Below are positions 23,001-34,898 of a stretch of 64,000 nt of DNA, one piece after another (position 1 is the stretch's first letter; the number at the start of each line of letters is the position of its first letter). The notes under the pieces were generated by a model, which was not told where the DNA came from, did not search any database, and saw nothing but the letters and a program-made list of their open reading frames with translations. Source of the DNA: Theropithecus gelada (taxonomy: Eukaryota; Chordata; Mammalia; Primates; Cercopithecidae). The stretch is taken from the NCBI RefSeq assembly GCF_003255815.1, contig NC_037689.1, positions 22,049,829 through 22,113,828 on the forward strand. The letters run 5' to 3'. Made by a program: the position numbers and the translations under genes.

Positions 23001-24449
23001 TTTTTAATTCCCTTTTTATTTAGTCATTTTAAATTACATTAGTATCAACTATAGGGTATTCATTTTTTTGCTCTGGTTTACAATTTCATATTGCGTGTAA
23101 ATAGTCTATATTAATAATAATTATTAAGAAAGTAATAACATTTATTTAGTGGTCATTAATTTTGATTGAGAGACATTAAGCTTTCATCAAACTTGCTCAT
23201 TTGTTGTTGCTTTCTGGCCAATTAAATGACTTACTAGAGTGACTATTTTTATTTAAACAGGAATTTCACGTATAAATATATAATTTATCATACAGTGTCT
23301 TCCCATCTTTCTCCTATTTCTGAAGTTTTTCATCTTTTTTATTGGCTAGGTAAATATTTAGAAATGGGAATACTATTAAACATTGGTGACAATATCATTA
23401 TTATTACAAAGGAGAACATATCTTTTTCATGCTATTACAAAAGGGACACATGAACTTTACAATTTTTGATACATCTTGTTTCAACTTAAAACACTTCTGG
23501 GAAAAATAACATATGTTGTTCATTGCCAAGTATCTGGTACATATGCAGTCATTCTCTCATAGCTACAACAGTGATTATGCACAAAAATGTGTTTCAACAT
23601 ATATCCTCAAAGTTCCTTTAATATTTACATATTCACTGTACTTAATGCTAGATTTCATTATGGTTGGAAAACTTGATTGTCAGGATAGGAGGGTAGGTGA
23701 AAATGTTCATAGCTGAATCCTCAAGGGAGGGTGGGAGGTGGATAAGATAGTGAAGCATATCCAACACAACATCTAAATACAGAAAACACCCACTGTTTCT
23801 ATCCAAATACCTTAAAATCAATGGAAGAGAAAAACAAAGAACAATAAAATAAATATAGAAATTTATTTTAATTTAACTTAAAATCTAATAAAATACCTAA
23901 AAAACTCAAGACAGTTGTCTAAACTTTCATATCTTAAGTGAATCAAATCAGGTAAAAAATTAATCAGATGCATATTACTACTTGTTTTGTGATTGAATAA
24001 AATACAAATGTTATCATGAAGTGGAAAACAAATGCAAATATTATGAATTTCATCTCCTTATGAGAACTACCAGAATGACTTCAATAATGCTTCTTGATAA
24101 TTTTATTTGAGTTGGAAATAAAATATATAAAGAATATGGTATTGCTTTTACCTAAAATATTTCAGAAATATATACGTTAATGTGAACAATCCTCACATTC
24201 ATTCCTCAATATAATTCATCAAATGCATTTATTTATTTGTTGTTCAGAGTTTATTTTAATTTATAATTTGCAGCCAGAATGATTAGTCTAGGTATACGGA
24301 AGAACTTTGCTGACTAAAAAATAATTGAACCTTCTCTTTTACGGGGAAACTAAAGAATGAAATATTTCAGGCTAGGCAACTTTAGGTGTGATCCTGTTTG
24401 AGGAGAAATTCCATCCCTCTAGGCACCTTCTAGCTCCAGTATTCTGTAA
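23001..24449. other. unassigned intergenic DNA
   Basis: AT-rich, no gene. A 23-base G-rich word at 23721-23743 exactly repeats one at 22915-22937. One 67-codon frame at 23513-23716 shows no domain. Confidence 0.45.
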
Positions 24450-24998
24450 CTCTGGTTCTCAGCTGGGAATAATTTGTACCCTACACATTGCAACATCTGA
24501 AGACATTTTTTTTTTCCAACTTTTAAGTTCCGGGTTACATGTACATGTGCTTGTATTAAGGTAATTATGTGCCATGGTGGTTTGATGCACACATCAACCC
24601 ATCACCTAGGTATTATGCCCAGCATCCATTAGCTGTTCTTCCTGATGCTGTTGCTCCTAGGACCCCCATCCCCCAAGAGTCCCCAGTGTACATTGTACGC
24701 TGCTGTGTCTATGTGTTCTCATCATTCAGGTCCCACTTATAAGTGAGAACATGCGGTGTTTGTTTTACTGTTAGTTTGCTGAGGATAACGGCTTCCACGT
24801 CCATCTACGTCCCTGCGAAGGACATGATCTGGTTCCTTTTTATCTCTTACAAATTTGGAAGGATCTAGGGAAGTGATACTGGCATCTAGTGAGGAGAGGC
24901 CAAGGATGCTGCTAAACATTCTACAGTGCACAGGATTATCCGTCTCAGTGAAGCATCACCTTCAAAATGTTAACAGTACTGCTGCTGAGAAACACTGC
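24450..24998 (+). mobile_element. MER5A (hAT DNA transposon), split by an L1
   Basis: The left part at about 24450-24508 ('ggttctcagctggga', 'gaagacattttt') and the right part at about 24875-24998 ('tactggcatctagtgag', 'gatgctgctaaacat', 'gcacaggattatcc') are consecutive parts of MER5A, a non-autonomous hAT element. The 340 bases between them are L1. Part of the middle is missing or degraded at the junction. Confidence 0.7.
24509..24842 (-). mobile_element. L1 3' end (older primate L1)
   Basis: Minus-strand L1 3' UTR and the start of the ORF2 end, with words 'gggttacatgtacatgtgc', 'gtcccacttataagtgagaa' and 'catgcggtgttt'. It is 5'-truncated to about 330 bases and lies inside MER5A. I could not find a convincing target-site duplication. 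Confidence 0.85.
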
Positions 24999-25248
24999 TG
25001 TAACTCCATAAATGGGACTGGAATTGGGAGAGCCGCATTCCAGTATGATTTTGCTGCTATCGAGAGCCCTCTGACTTCCAGCAGGTCATTTGTCAGAATT
25101 TCATGTAAACACTCATTTTCAGGGGCTTGTGTTTTACAGTATACTAGAATGTGAGTTAAACAGAGTTGGAATGTAATAATAGCACTATGCTTTCTTCATG
25201 TGATGTAGACTGGCCACTTTTATTTTTTAAATTTGAATTAAGATATCA

Positions 25249-25415
25249 TTGGGAGTTATACCTGATGTAAATGACGAGTTGATGGGTGCTGACGAGTTGA
25301 TGGGTGCAGCACAGCAACGTGGCACAAGTATACATATGTAACAAACCTGTACATTATGCACATGTACCCTAGAACTTAAAGTATAATAATAATAAAAAAT
25401 AAATTAAAAAAAAAA
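25249..25415 (+). mobile_element. young L1 3' end, 167 bases
   Basis: Extremely 5'-truncated L1 with the tandem 18-base unit TGACGAGTTGATGGGTGC twice, then the 3' end and an A-rich tail. The target-site duplication AAGATATCA is at 25240-25248 and 25416-25424. The downstream copy is also the left flank of the adjoining Alu. Confidence 0.92.
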
Positions 25416-25424
25416 AAGATATCA

Positions 25425-25662
25425 GTCCTGGCTAACACGGTGAAACCCTGTCTCTACTAAAAATACAAAAAAATTTAGCCGAGTGCGGTGGCCGACGCCT
25501 GTAGTTCCAGCTACTAGGGAGGCTGAGGCAGGAGAATGCCGCAAACCAGGGAGGCGGAGCGTGCAGTGAGCCGAGATCGCGCCACTGCACTCTAGCCTGG
25601 GCGACAGAGATAGACTCCGTCTCAAAAAAAAATTAAAAAACTAAAAAATAAATAAATAAATA
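25425..25662 (+). mobile_element. AluY, 5'-truncated
   Basis: Starts within the left monomer at 'tcctggctaacacgg' and ends in an A/AATA tail. The target-site duplication is AAGATATCA at 25416-25424 and AAGATATTA at 25663-25671, with one mismatch at position 8. Body words 'aggcggagcgtgcagtgagcc' fit AluY. Confidence 0.9.
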
Positions 25663-25671
25663 AAGATATTA

Positions 25672-25974
25672 AACTGCTCATTTGTTAATTTTTGTGGAAG
25701 TTCTGAATACCTTTTTTATATGAATGTTTAGGAAATTTCTGCTGACATTCTTCCAGTTGCCCTATTGCTTACCATTTCTTTGTAGGTATTCCAGATTCTG
25801 TTAATGTGATTGCATTTACATTGGGAAAAGGCGGGTGCACACACAAAAAATAAATTATACTTGTCATTTATGAATTCATTATTATAATAACAGTAGATCA
25901 TTAGCTCATTTTAATTCGGTTTCTCGATATGAACTAAGAACACACTCTGTATGATTTCTACTTTTTAAAATATG
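25672..25974. other. unassigned intergenic DNA
   Basis: 300 bases of AT-rich DNA with no gene or repeat I can name. Confidence 0.4.
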
Positions 25975-28335
25975 TTAACGTATATTTTATGATCCAGAAT
26001 GTGGTTTATCTTGGTAAATGTTTCATGAGAGCTTGAGGAAAATGTGGAATCTGCATTTTTGGATGAAGTATTATGTAGATAGATGTCCACTAGATCCTGT
26101 TGATTGGTGGTGCTGTTCAGTTCAACCACATCTTTATTGTTTTTCTGCCTCATGGATGTCAATTACTAATAAAGAGGTGTTGAAGTCTCCAGCTGTAATA
26201 ATGGATGCATCCATTTCTTCTTGCATCTCTGTTTTGTCTTACGTATTTAGATGCTTTATTATTAGTTGTGTCTTCTCTTTGTCATGTCTTCATAAGAATT
26301 GTTATGTCTTCTCTTTTATCCTCCATCATTGTCCCCAAATCCTTATGTAATACTCTTATTTATCCCTAGTAATTTTTCTTACTCTGAAGTCTGCCTTGTC
26401 TGAAATTGTTATAGCTACTCCGGCTTTCTTTCAGTTGTATTAGCATGATGTATCACATCCTTTCATTTAATATATCATGTCTTAATATTTAAAGTGGATT
26501 GTTTTTAGATAATGTATCATGGAATCATGTTCTAAGACAAAACATTCAGACAATTTCTGTCATTTATTTGTTATATTTAGACCATTTGTGTTTAAAGTGA
26601 TTATTGACATACTTGGATTAATATCTACCAAATTTTTAGTGTCTTCTGTTTACTACTCTTGATTTTGTTTTTCTTTTATTATTTTTCTGTTTTTTATTGT
26701 TTTAATTGAGTATTTTGTATGATTTAATTGAAAAAAATCTTTTAATTGTGCCATTGAGTTTGTAGGATATATTCACAACTAATACAAGTTATCCTTTTAA
26801 TAACACTGTATCACTCCTCAGGTAGTGCAAGTCCCTTAGAACAGAGTATTCCCAGTTCCTCCCTCCCATCCTCTACAACATCACTCTCATTCATTTTGTT
26901 TATCTGTAAACCAAAATTATTTAATATGCTTTACATAATTCTTATCTTTCCTTCTGTATAAGCACAAGTTCCCCATTCCCCCTTTCACTTCCCCAGCATC
27001 CATCAGGATTTGTTTTTTCTTTCTGTTTTGTGTGGTTTGAACATGATATGCTAGGTGTTAATGTTTAGTATGTATTCTGCTTCTTGTTCTTTGGGCTTTC
27101 TGTGTCCGTGGTTTGGTACCTATCATTAAATTCAGAAAATTCTGTCATTTTTGCAGCAAATAGTTCTGTTTTCTTCTTCTCTTTCCTCTCTCTCTGGTAG
27201 TCTCATTATGAATGTTATATCTTTTGTAATTGTCCCACAGTTCTAGGTTATTCTGTTCTAATTTTCTTTTCTATTTTCTCTTTGCATTTCAATTTCAAAA
27301 GTTTCTATTGACATATCCTTAAGCTCACAATACACAATGTTGTTTATGTCCAATCTATTGATTAACCCACTCAAGACATTCTTCTTTTCAGTAATGTTTT
27401 TCATTTCTAGTGTTTTATTTTAACTCTTTCTTAGTGTTTTCATCTCTCTGCTTAATTGTCCATTTGTTACTGCACTGTCTACTTACATTGTAGTGTGTTT
27501 ATTCTTTGCTGTGGGTGTCAGAGTTTGACAATTTTTTCGTGTCTGCTTATGTGACCCTTGTTGCCTTTGGTCCCCCTAGAGACCTCTTCTCATATAACAT
27601 TAAGAATTCACAGTTCTTTCAGTTGTATGTTTTTTGTTATACAGGACACTGATTGGTGTGGTGGTAAGTTGTGTAGGGGGAAAGAAGCATTCTTTAGTCC
27701 TGTAATTGGGTCTCAGTCTTTTAGTGCACTATGACCTTCACAAATGCTTCTCATGGAATATAGATAGGAAAGATGGAGCTGGAGTTAGATTACCCTTGGT
27801 TAGTTCATCTCTGGTAAAACCCCAGTCAGTTAGGCTCTGGTAAAATAGATTTCTTTAGGGTAGATATTCTTAAGGAAAATTGAATGCTTTGGTCAAAGGT
27901 TAATAATAACGACTTTTCTCCTCCTTCTGCAAGCATATTTTTCTCCAGTCTTCATTGTGAGAGCCTGGTAGTGCTCTGAAGGCAAAACTCATAAAAGTCT
28001 GCTCACCTCTAAGATTAAACACCCAGAGTTTAAACTCAGGATATTCACACTGAGTTTTCATCATTTTGTCATTTACAGTTAAGGTTTTGCTACCCCAGTA
28101 TTGGTTGAAATGGAGTATTTTTTTTCCTCTTAGGCTTCTACTTAGGTAAACTAGAATTCTTCATATCCAACTATTTCTTCAAGTTTGGGAGCAGTGGGTT
28201 TCCCTGTGACCTCAGTTCTCTCAGGTATTAACAAAGAGCTGTTGATTTTCAGTTTGTTCAGGTTTTTCTTGTTATAAGCACAGGAGTGAAGACTACCAAA
28301 GTCCGTTCATGCCAGATTAGAAAATGGAAGTCTGA
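25975..28335 (-). mobile_element. old L1M, 5' half
   Basis: Antisense of an old L1. 'gatccagaatgtggtttatcttggtaaatg' parallels 'ccctgtggtatattttggtgaat' at 57450 in the other L1M. The right end ('cagtttgttcaggtttttcttg', 'ccagattagaaaatggaagtct') resembles an L1M 5' end. So the 5' end is at about 28335 and the body runs left. The frame at 26018-26350 is an antisense shadow. Confidence 0.65.
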
Positions 28336-29789
28336 AAAATTATTTTATTCAAATTTTATTTTTCAGTCCTGAAAAACAGCTGTTTCATTAGATCATTAAC
28401 TATTTCATTAATCATCAAAGATAGTTAGCAGTGAAATTTTAACTGACACAAACATTAAAGTAATATAGTTACTAATGTGATACAATGTAATAACACCTAG
28501 TTTTAAATATTTCAAAGCAAATATATTTATTTTAATCTTGGTTATGTTTTTCTTTTCATTAAAGTATCATTATTTTAGGAAATAATGATCATAATGACTA
28601 GCAGGGTTATTTTGGTGTAGAAAAATTTTGTTGCATAAAGTGAGTAAAACAGTTTTTAGTTAGCCAAATAAGCAAACACTCTAAAAATGAGAAGTGTGTG
28701 TGTGTGTATGTAGTTTTAAGTTATTGGCCCCCAAAATTAAAATACAGCTAAACTCACTTGATGACATCCCATGCCAGACAATGACTTCGAAGAAATTCAC
28801 AGTTGATGATATTTATATTTGTAGTCAGGATGAAAGACCTTCACAGTAAATAGGTTTAAAAAAATCAAGCACTGCATTATGGAAGTTAAGTCTAGTTTCA
28901 TTCCCTCTACACTTTTTTCCTGTATATTACTATTTTTTTTTGTCATGGCTAGAAACCTGCTCATAAATTTTTTGTCATGTTTGTCTGTATCCTATGATTT
29001 CTGTACTATTAATTTCCCTCTTCTCTTTCAAATGCTTTGTAGAACAGTGACATATTAAATAAAATGACAGATAGTTACTGACTAATGTGACCTAAGATAT
29101 CTTATTTTATTTTAGAATTTATCTCTTCTAATACTTATGAGTAGTGATTTGTTAATTTTAAAGGATAAAAGTTTAAATTTTTAAATGAAGAAATATTTGA
29201 AACTCATTCCACCTCATTAAAGGGCTAAAATCACTTTTGAGTGTCACAGACACAAGATGCATTAATAAAGTCATTAATTTTTTAATTCATTAAATAAACA
29301 TTCATCAAATAACACAGTAGAAGCTCTCTTATGGAAACTCAAGTATAACGGTGAAAATTTTACCTTTGCCTTTATGGAGATTAACTTTCATACAAATAGT
29401 TAGACTTAATTTATTCCATAAATATGACTAATTGGATTTATTACAAATCTGAGTCAGAGCAGCTTATTCAAATAAATCAACACAAAAAGGCCCTAGACAA
29501 CTTAGTAAAAGATAAATTTTAATTACAATGATATGGTAACACATTGCAGACTTTTAAAGAAAAATTGAAGAATCTGGTTGAGAAAAAAAGGCACTTGGCA
29601 AATTCCAAGAATCTGATCAGCCTCAAAAGTGTATTTTAACTAGAGGAATCCACTCCATTCTTTCATCATTTTCCTCAAGATTCAATATCTTAGAGCAAAC
29701 AAATTTTTCAGGCCAAACTTAGATTATACTCTTATCTTTCCACTAGTGAAGAACATTATATCAGGATAGATTACTTCAAAATGAGAGTC
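28336..29789. other. unassigned intergenic DNA
   Basis: AT-rich, no frame over 60 codons, no recognised repeat apart from a short GT tract at 28697-28708. Confidence 0.45.
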
Positions 29790-29804
29790 AAAAGTGGGAG
29801 AAAA

Positions 29805-30098
29805 GGCTGGGTATGGTGGCTTATGCCTATAATTCCAGCAATTTGGGAGCCTGAGGTGAGGGGATAACTTGAGGCCAGGAGTTCAAGAGCAGCCTGGCCA
29901 ACATGGTGAAACCCCCTCTCTACTAAAAATACAAAAAGTAGCTGGGCATCATGGTGGGTGCCTGTAATCCCAGCTACTCGGAAGGCTGAGGCACAAGAAT
30001 TGCTTGAGCCCCAGGAGGCGGAGGTTGCAGGGAGCCGAGGTCACCCCACTGCACTCCAGCCTGGGCAATAGAGTGAGACTGTCTGAAGGAAAAAAAAA
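29805..30098 (+). mobile_element. Alu (AluS/J type), full length
   Basis: Starts GGCTGGGTATGGTGGC, has both monomers and an A tail. Imperfect target-site duplication AAAAGTGGGAGAAA at 29790-29803 and AAAAGTGGGAAAGA from 30099. Diverged relative to AluY. Confidence 0.92.
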
Positions 30099-30228
30099 AA
30101 AAGTGGGAAAGAAGTAATTCCCAAATGGATAGTTGGAAAGTTACAGAAAAACAGAAAGCGCTGGACACACAAGAACAATCAACACATAATAAAATAGTGT
30201 TTAAGTTTATAATTACATAACTGATACT

Positions 30229-30305
30229 AGTTTGGTACTAAAGTAATCATGGTTTTTGCCAGTACTTTCAATGGCAAAAGCCACGATTACTTTTGCACTG
30301 ATGTA
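30229..30305. mobile_element. MADE1 (mariner-derived MITE)
   Basis: A 77-base near-perfect palindrome: arms 'ggtactaaagtaatcatgg' and 'ccacgattacttttgcac' around 'tttttgccagtactttcaatggcaaaa'. This is the 80-base MADE1 fold, a non-autonomous Tc1/mariner derivative. Such hairpins are the origin of the mir-548 family in primates. Whether this copy is transcribed is unknown. Confidence 0.85.
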
Positions 30306-31404
30306 ATAGTTCTTCCGAGACATTTCTGTTTTGACTTTTTGTTCACTCTCTTGGGGAACTTAAGCCATGAATTCCTCTTGGTTTTATTTTTTTTCTCTAT
30401 TTGTCAAAGTTGAACCAGCAACTCAATGATTTATAGTCATTGGTCTTTATAAACTATAATTAAGTACTTGTTAAAGGATTGCTAATTAAATTTAGATTTT
30501 TAATACATTCTTAGGGAAAAAAAGAGAGGAAATGATAATAATTATTAAAAGCAGATGCCATTTGTCGAAACGAGTATTATTTATTTTATTCCAAGGCAAG
30601 TCCCTAATGACTATTTAATATGGATTTTGTAGCTATTAGGTAGGTAATTGATAAAAGGGGGTTTGATTTGTTGATTTTGATGCTATGTATAGGGTCAGCG
30701 AGTTTCATAGATTGCTGTCATTTATCCATCAAGAGTTCTAATACCAAATGCTATCTTCACATCAGTTACGGGTGAATATGATCGCTGGCCTATTTTATTG
30801 ACTGGAAAACATTAATGCACAAAGATTAATAGAAATGAAACTTGGATTCTAATTCTTAACAGTAATGCAGGCTCTGTTGCTCTGGAATGTGCTAGGTAAA
30901 AATTCGGAACTTATGACAATATCAATTAAAAATATATATCACCATCAGAAATTAATATTGGAGCATCTTTTAAAAATAGATTGCCCATATTAGAAAACTC
31001 ATTTTTAACACTGATTGTTATATTTACACTGTTCTGTTACTCTGTCTTTTGTATAATAAAAAGTCATATAAAACGTATTCTATGGTAAATGTTTTATACC
31101 TTTGGGAAGTTTTATTTTCCTTCCACTGCTGTGTCATTAAGTAAGCAAATTAATGGGTAACTTTGATTCCTCTAATACCTCTTTATTTTATGCTTACAAT
31201 GTTCCAAATACTCTTTTAGGTGTGAAAGCTATAAATAAGTATAGCTCCACCTAACAGAAGCTTACTTTTGTAACAGAGAAGAGGAAGCATAAAATTATGA
31301 ACACATTTTATGATTTCCACACAAAGAGCTAAAGACATGACCAAATCAAACAAGAATGTTATGAATCTTCATTTTTATTGAAACTGGAGAATGGCCCTAA
31401 ATCA
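30306..31404. other. unassigned intergenic DNA
   Basis: No frame, RNA gene or repeat I can name. Confidence 0.45.
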
Positions 31405-31425
31405 ACATATATATATATATGTGTG

Positions 31426-31487
<62 letters not shown>
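31405..31487. repeat. (TA)n(TG)n(CA)n(TA)n compound microsatellite
   Basis: Alternating purine-pyrimidine DNA for about 80 bases with near inverted symmetry (TATATA-TGTGTG-CACACA-TATATA). It can form cruciform or Z-type structures in principle. Confidence 0.95.
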
Positions 31488-31804
31488 AAATGGGTATTGT
31501 GTCAGACAGACTATAAATAGAAAACTTAAAATAAATCATGGAGGGATGACTCAGAATTCTGATCCTTCAGAAAGTGGCAACTGAAACTTCCTTATATCCT
31601 GTAACTTACAAAGGCAGGAATAGGTATCTCATTTATGATAAGGACTTTTCCTCTGGTAATTTTTTTAAAATATTGATCAATAAAATTCTGAAATTGTAGC
31701 ACCAGTACTGAAATAGCACTGAAATGACTGTTACACTTAGAAAACAATAATTTAAAAGTTCATGTGCGGCCTATTTTGTTTTTGTTTGTTTGGCTGGGTA
31801 GATA

Positions 31805-32230
31805 GTTATATTAGTTTCCTAGGGCTGCTGTAACAAAGTACCAAAACTGGGTGGCTTAAAAGAAGAGAAACGTATTGTATCACAGTCTGGAGGCTAAATA
31901 CCCAAATTCAAGCTCCCTCTGAAACCTAGAAAAACAAATGTTTCCCTGCTCCCTCCCAGCTTCTAGTCGTTTGCCAAGCAATTCTTGGTATCTCTTAGCT
32001 TGCAGTGGCAAGGCCTCAGTCTCTGCCTCTATTGTCACATGTTCATTTCCCTGTGTATGTCATCACATAATGCTTGCCTCTCCTTGTCAGGATTCTAATT
32101 ATATTGGACTGGAGCTCATTATACTGACCTCATCTTAATTTGATAACATCTGCAAAAACTCTATTTCCAAATATGGTCACATACACAGACACTGGAATTA
32201 GGACATCAGCATATTCTAATACTGGGCTTT
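31805..32230 (+). repeat. old interspersed repeat, copy 1, family not named
   Basis: Order of words 'gggctgctgtaacaaagtacc', 'gtggcttaaaa', 'cacagtctggaggct', 'tccaaatatggtcaca', 'attaggacatcagcata' is that of a common old mammalian interspersed repeat whose name I do not recall. A second copy of the same family is at 45050-45870. The frame at 31938-32138 is incidental. Confidence 0.6.
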
Positions 32231-32689
32231 ATCCTTATTGCACACTTATTTAACTATAGGAAAAAATCTTTTATTAAAAGGAAACCTCTTCCTAATGTTA
32301 CATATGAGTGAATTCATCATATCAGTTTGAGATTAAAATGTGTACCATCACATGACTTCGTCAATAAGAAAGAAAATATAGTAATACTTTTTTTCAAAAG
32401 TACTAAACAAAATTTTAAAAATATAGGAAAGCACAAATTAACAATAGTACGGGCTGACAAAAATGAAATAGAAAATAAGAAAATATTGGGAAAGATAAAT
32501 TAATCAAAAACTGACTTATGTGCTTGACTAAGGATAAAAGAGACAGAGTAATGCATTGGAGATTAAAAATAATGAATTATACACAGACATAGCAAAGTTA
32601 ATAGACTTCTAAGAGAATGTAACTTGCAAACACTGGAGCAAGATTTTTTAAATCTGAAAGAAATAGATGATTGTTTAGTGAAAGAGGAG
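32231..32689. other. unassigned intergenic DNA
   Basis: AT-rich, no gene or named repeat. Confidence 0.4.
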
Positions 32690-33480
32690 AGTTCTCAGAC
32701 CGCCCTCGCAGGACATGCAACAGGAGTGTAGCTCATCTGTGTGGTCACCGCCACTGCTCAAACCCCATACGGAATGGGGGTGCACACAGAGAGGCAGTGG
32801 TAGGAGCCAGAGCACTGGACTACAGCCCCACAGCAGCCTCCAGGGGTGGGGTCCTGTGACTACCTAAGACCAAATGGGTGTTTGTTACAGTGCACTCTCT
32901 TAGCCTTGCCATCCATTGACAGCTTAAATGTTATCCAGCTCAGTGGACCCTCTGCCCCTTTACCAGAGCAGAAGGCTAGTGTGACAGCTTTCTGTATCCA
33001 GAGCTCTTGTTCAGTCTCCCAGAAGTGTCAGGTCGCACACAGACTTGAAGCATGAATGTGGGGGGTTTATTAAGTAGTGGAAGTGGTTTTCAGCAAGATG
33101 GATGAGGAGCTGAGAGGGGGATAGAGTGGGAAGATGATCTTCCCCTGGAGTTTGGCCGCTCAGCAGCCGATCTCCTCTCCATCCATCATCAATCGAACTC
33201 CTCTCAGCGTTCAGAGGCCCCTTCTCTTCTCTCTTTCTCTGCCACACTGTTCTGCTATTTGTCTGCTCCTCTCCTTTTCTGTTTCTGGAGTCTGGGGTCT
33301 GGGGTTAATACGGGTACAGGATAGGGGGCATGGCAGGCCAAAAGGTAGCTTTTGGGCAAGAAAACAGGAATGCCTGTCCTCATTTAGGGCCATGGATATC
33401 CAGGCTTGAGGATGGGGCCTTTGCCAAGGAACTGCCCTTTCCTACCCAGTATTTCCTTGTCTCTTCTTCATATCATTAGT
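32690..33480 (-). repeat. LTR-like block, probably ERV class I
   Basis: GC-richer than its flanks. On the minus strand it has a possible AATAAA (33065-33070) between a U3/R-like part to the right and a U5-like part to the left (32690-33060). I recall similar primate ERV1 LTRs but cannot fix the family or exact limits. Frames at 32671-32859, 32846-33055 and 33134-33409 come from this block and are not genes. Confidence 0.45.
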
Positions 33481-33675
33481 AATAGTTGAACTACCAGTAT
33501 TAACCCAATAAGAACAAATAACTTGATAAATTAATTACTACAGAAGAAAATGTGAAGATTATTCGTAGTTCATTCTCGGAAAGCACGCTGACCAGAATAC
33601 TTCCAAACTCATCCTATGAGGCCAGTATTACCCTGATACGAAAACCACACAAAGACACAACAAAAATGAAATCTA

Positions 33676-33792
33676 GCATTAGGAGATATACCTAATGTAA
33701 CTGACAAGTTAGTGGGTGCAGCACACCAACATACCGCATGTATACATATGTAACAAACCTGCATGTTGTACACATGTACCCAGTATAATAAA
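33676..33792 (+). mobile_element. L1 3' end, 117 bases, nested in older L1
   Basis: Contains only the last part of an L1 3' UTR plus an A tail. A perfect 14-base target-site duplication AAAAATGAAATCTA at 33662-33675 and 33793-33806 splits the older L1. Confidence 0.93.
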
Positions 33793-34585
33793 AAAAATGA
33801 AATCTACAGGCCAATAACTCTGATAAATATTGATGCAAAAATTTTCCACAAAATACTAGCAAAAGAAATTCAACAATACTTTAGAAAGATCAGTTATCAT
33901 GACCAAGTGGAATTTATCCCTGGGATGCAACGTGGCTCAATATGCACAAATCAATCAAATTGATGTTAACATTGACAGAATGAAACGTAAATGTGATATG
34001 ATCATTTTGATTGATGCTGAAAAAGCAGTCGATAAAATTCAACACGCCTTCATGATAAAAATACCCCCCAAAAATACATGTATGGATGTATCATCACATA
34101 ATAAAAGCTATATACAAACAGACACACAACTGACATCATACTGAATGGCAGAAAATGAAAGCCTTTCCTCTAAGATCTGGAACATGAGAAAGATGTCCAC
34201 TTTCACCACTGTTATTCAAAATATTACTGGAAGTCCTAGCTAGAGCAACCAGACAAGAGAAAAAAAAAGGAATTTAAATTTCGATAAAAGAAATCAAATC
34301 ATCTTTGTTTGCAGATGATATGATCATATATTTGGAAAAACATAAAGACTTCACTAAAATAACTATGAGAAATGATAAATTTAGTAAATTTGTAGGATAC
34401 AAAATCAATGTAAACAATCCATAGTGTTTCTAAATGCCAAAATGAACAATCTGAAAAAGAAATACAAAAATCCAATCCCATTTTCAATAACTAGAAAAAA
34501 TTTAAATACCTAAGAATTTGCTTGCCCAGAGAAATAAAGTATTCCTATAATGAAAACCACTAAACACTGATTAAATAAATTGAAG

Positions 34586-34898
34586 AGAACTGCCAGGCAT
34601 GGTGGCTCATGCCTTCACGCCTCTAATCCCAGAACTTTGGGAGGCCAAGATGGGTGGATCACTTGAGATCAGAAGTTCAAGGCCAGCCTGGCCAATGTGG
34701 TGAAACCTCATCTCTACTAAAAATACAAAAAATTAGCTGGGTGTGGTGGTGTGCACATGAGGTCCCAACTACTTGGGAGGTTGAGGCATTAGAATCACTT
34801 GAACCCAGAAGGCAGAGGTTGCAGTCAGCCTAGATCATACCACTCTGCACTCCAGCCTGGGTGACTCAGTCTAAAAAAAAAGAAAAAAAAAAAAGAAG
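34586..34898 (+). mobile_element. Alu (AluS/J type) inserted in L1
   Basis: Both monomers and an A-rich tail, with target-site duplication AAATTGAAG at 34577-34585 and 34899-34907. A short duplication 'catgccttcacgcc' in the left monomer is unusual. Confidence 0.9.

Noticed and set aside
25422..25625. 67-codon minus-strand frame
   Set aside because: Typical antisense-Alu translation.
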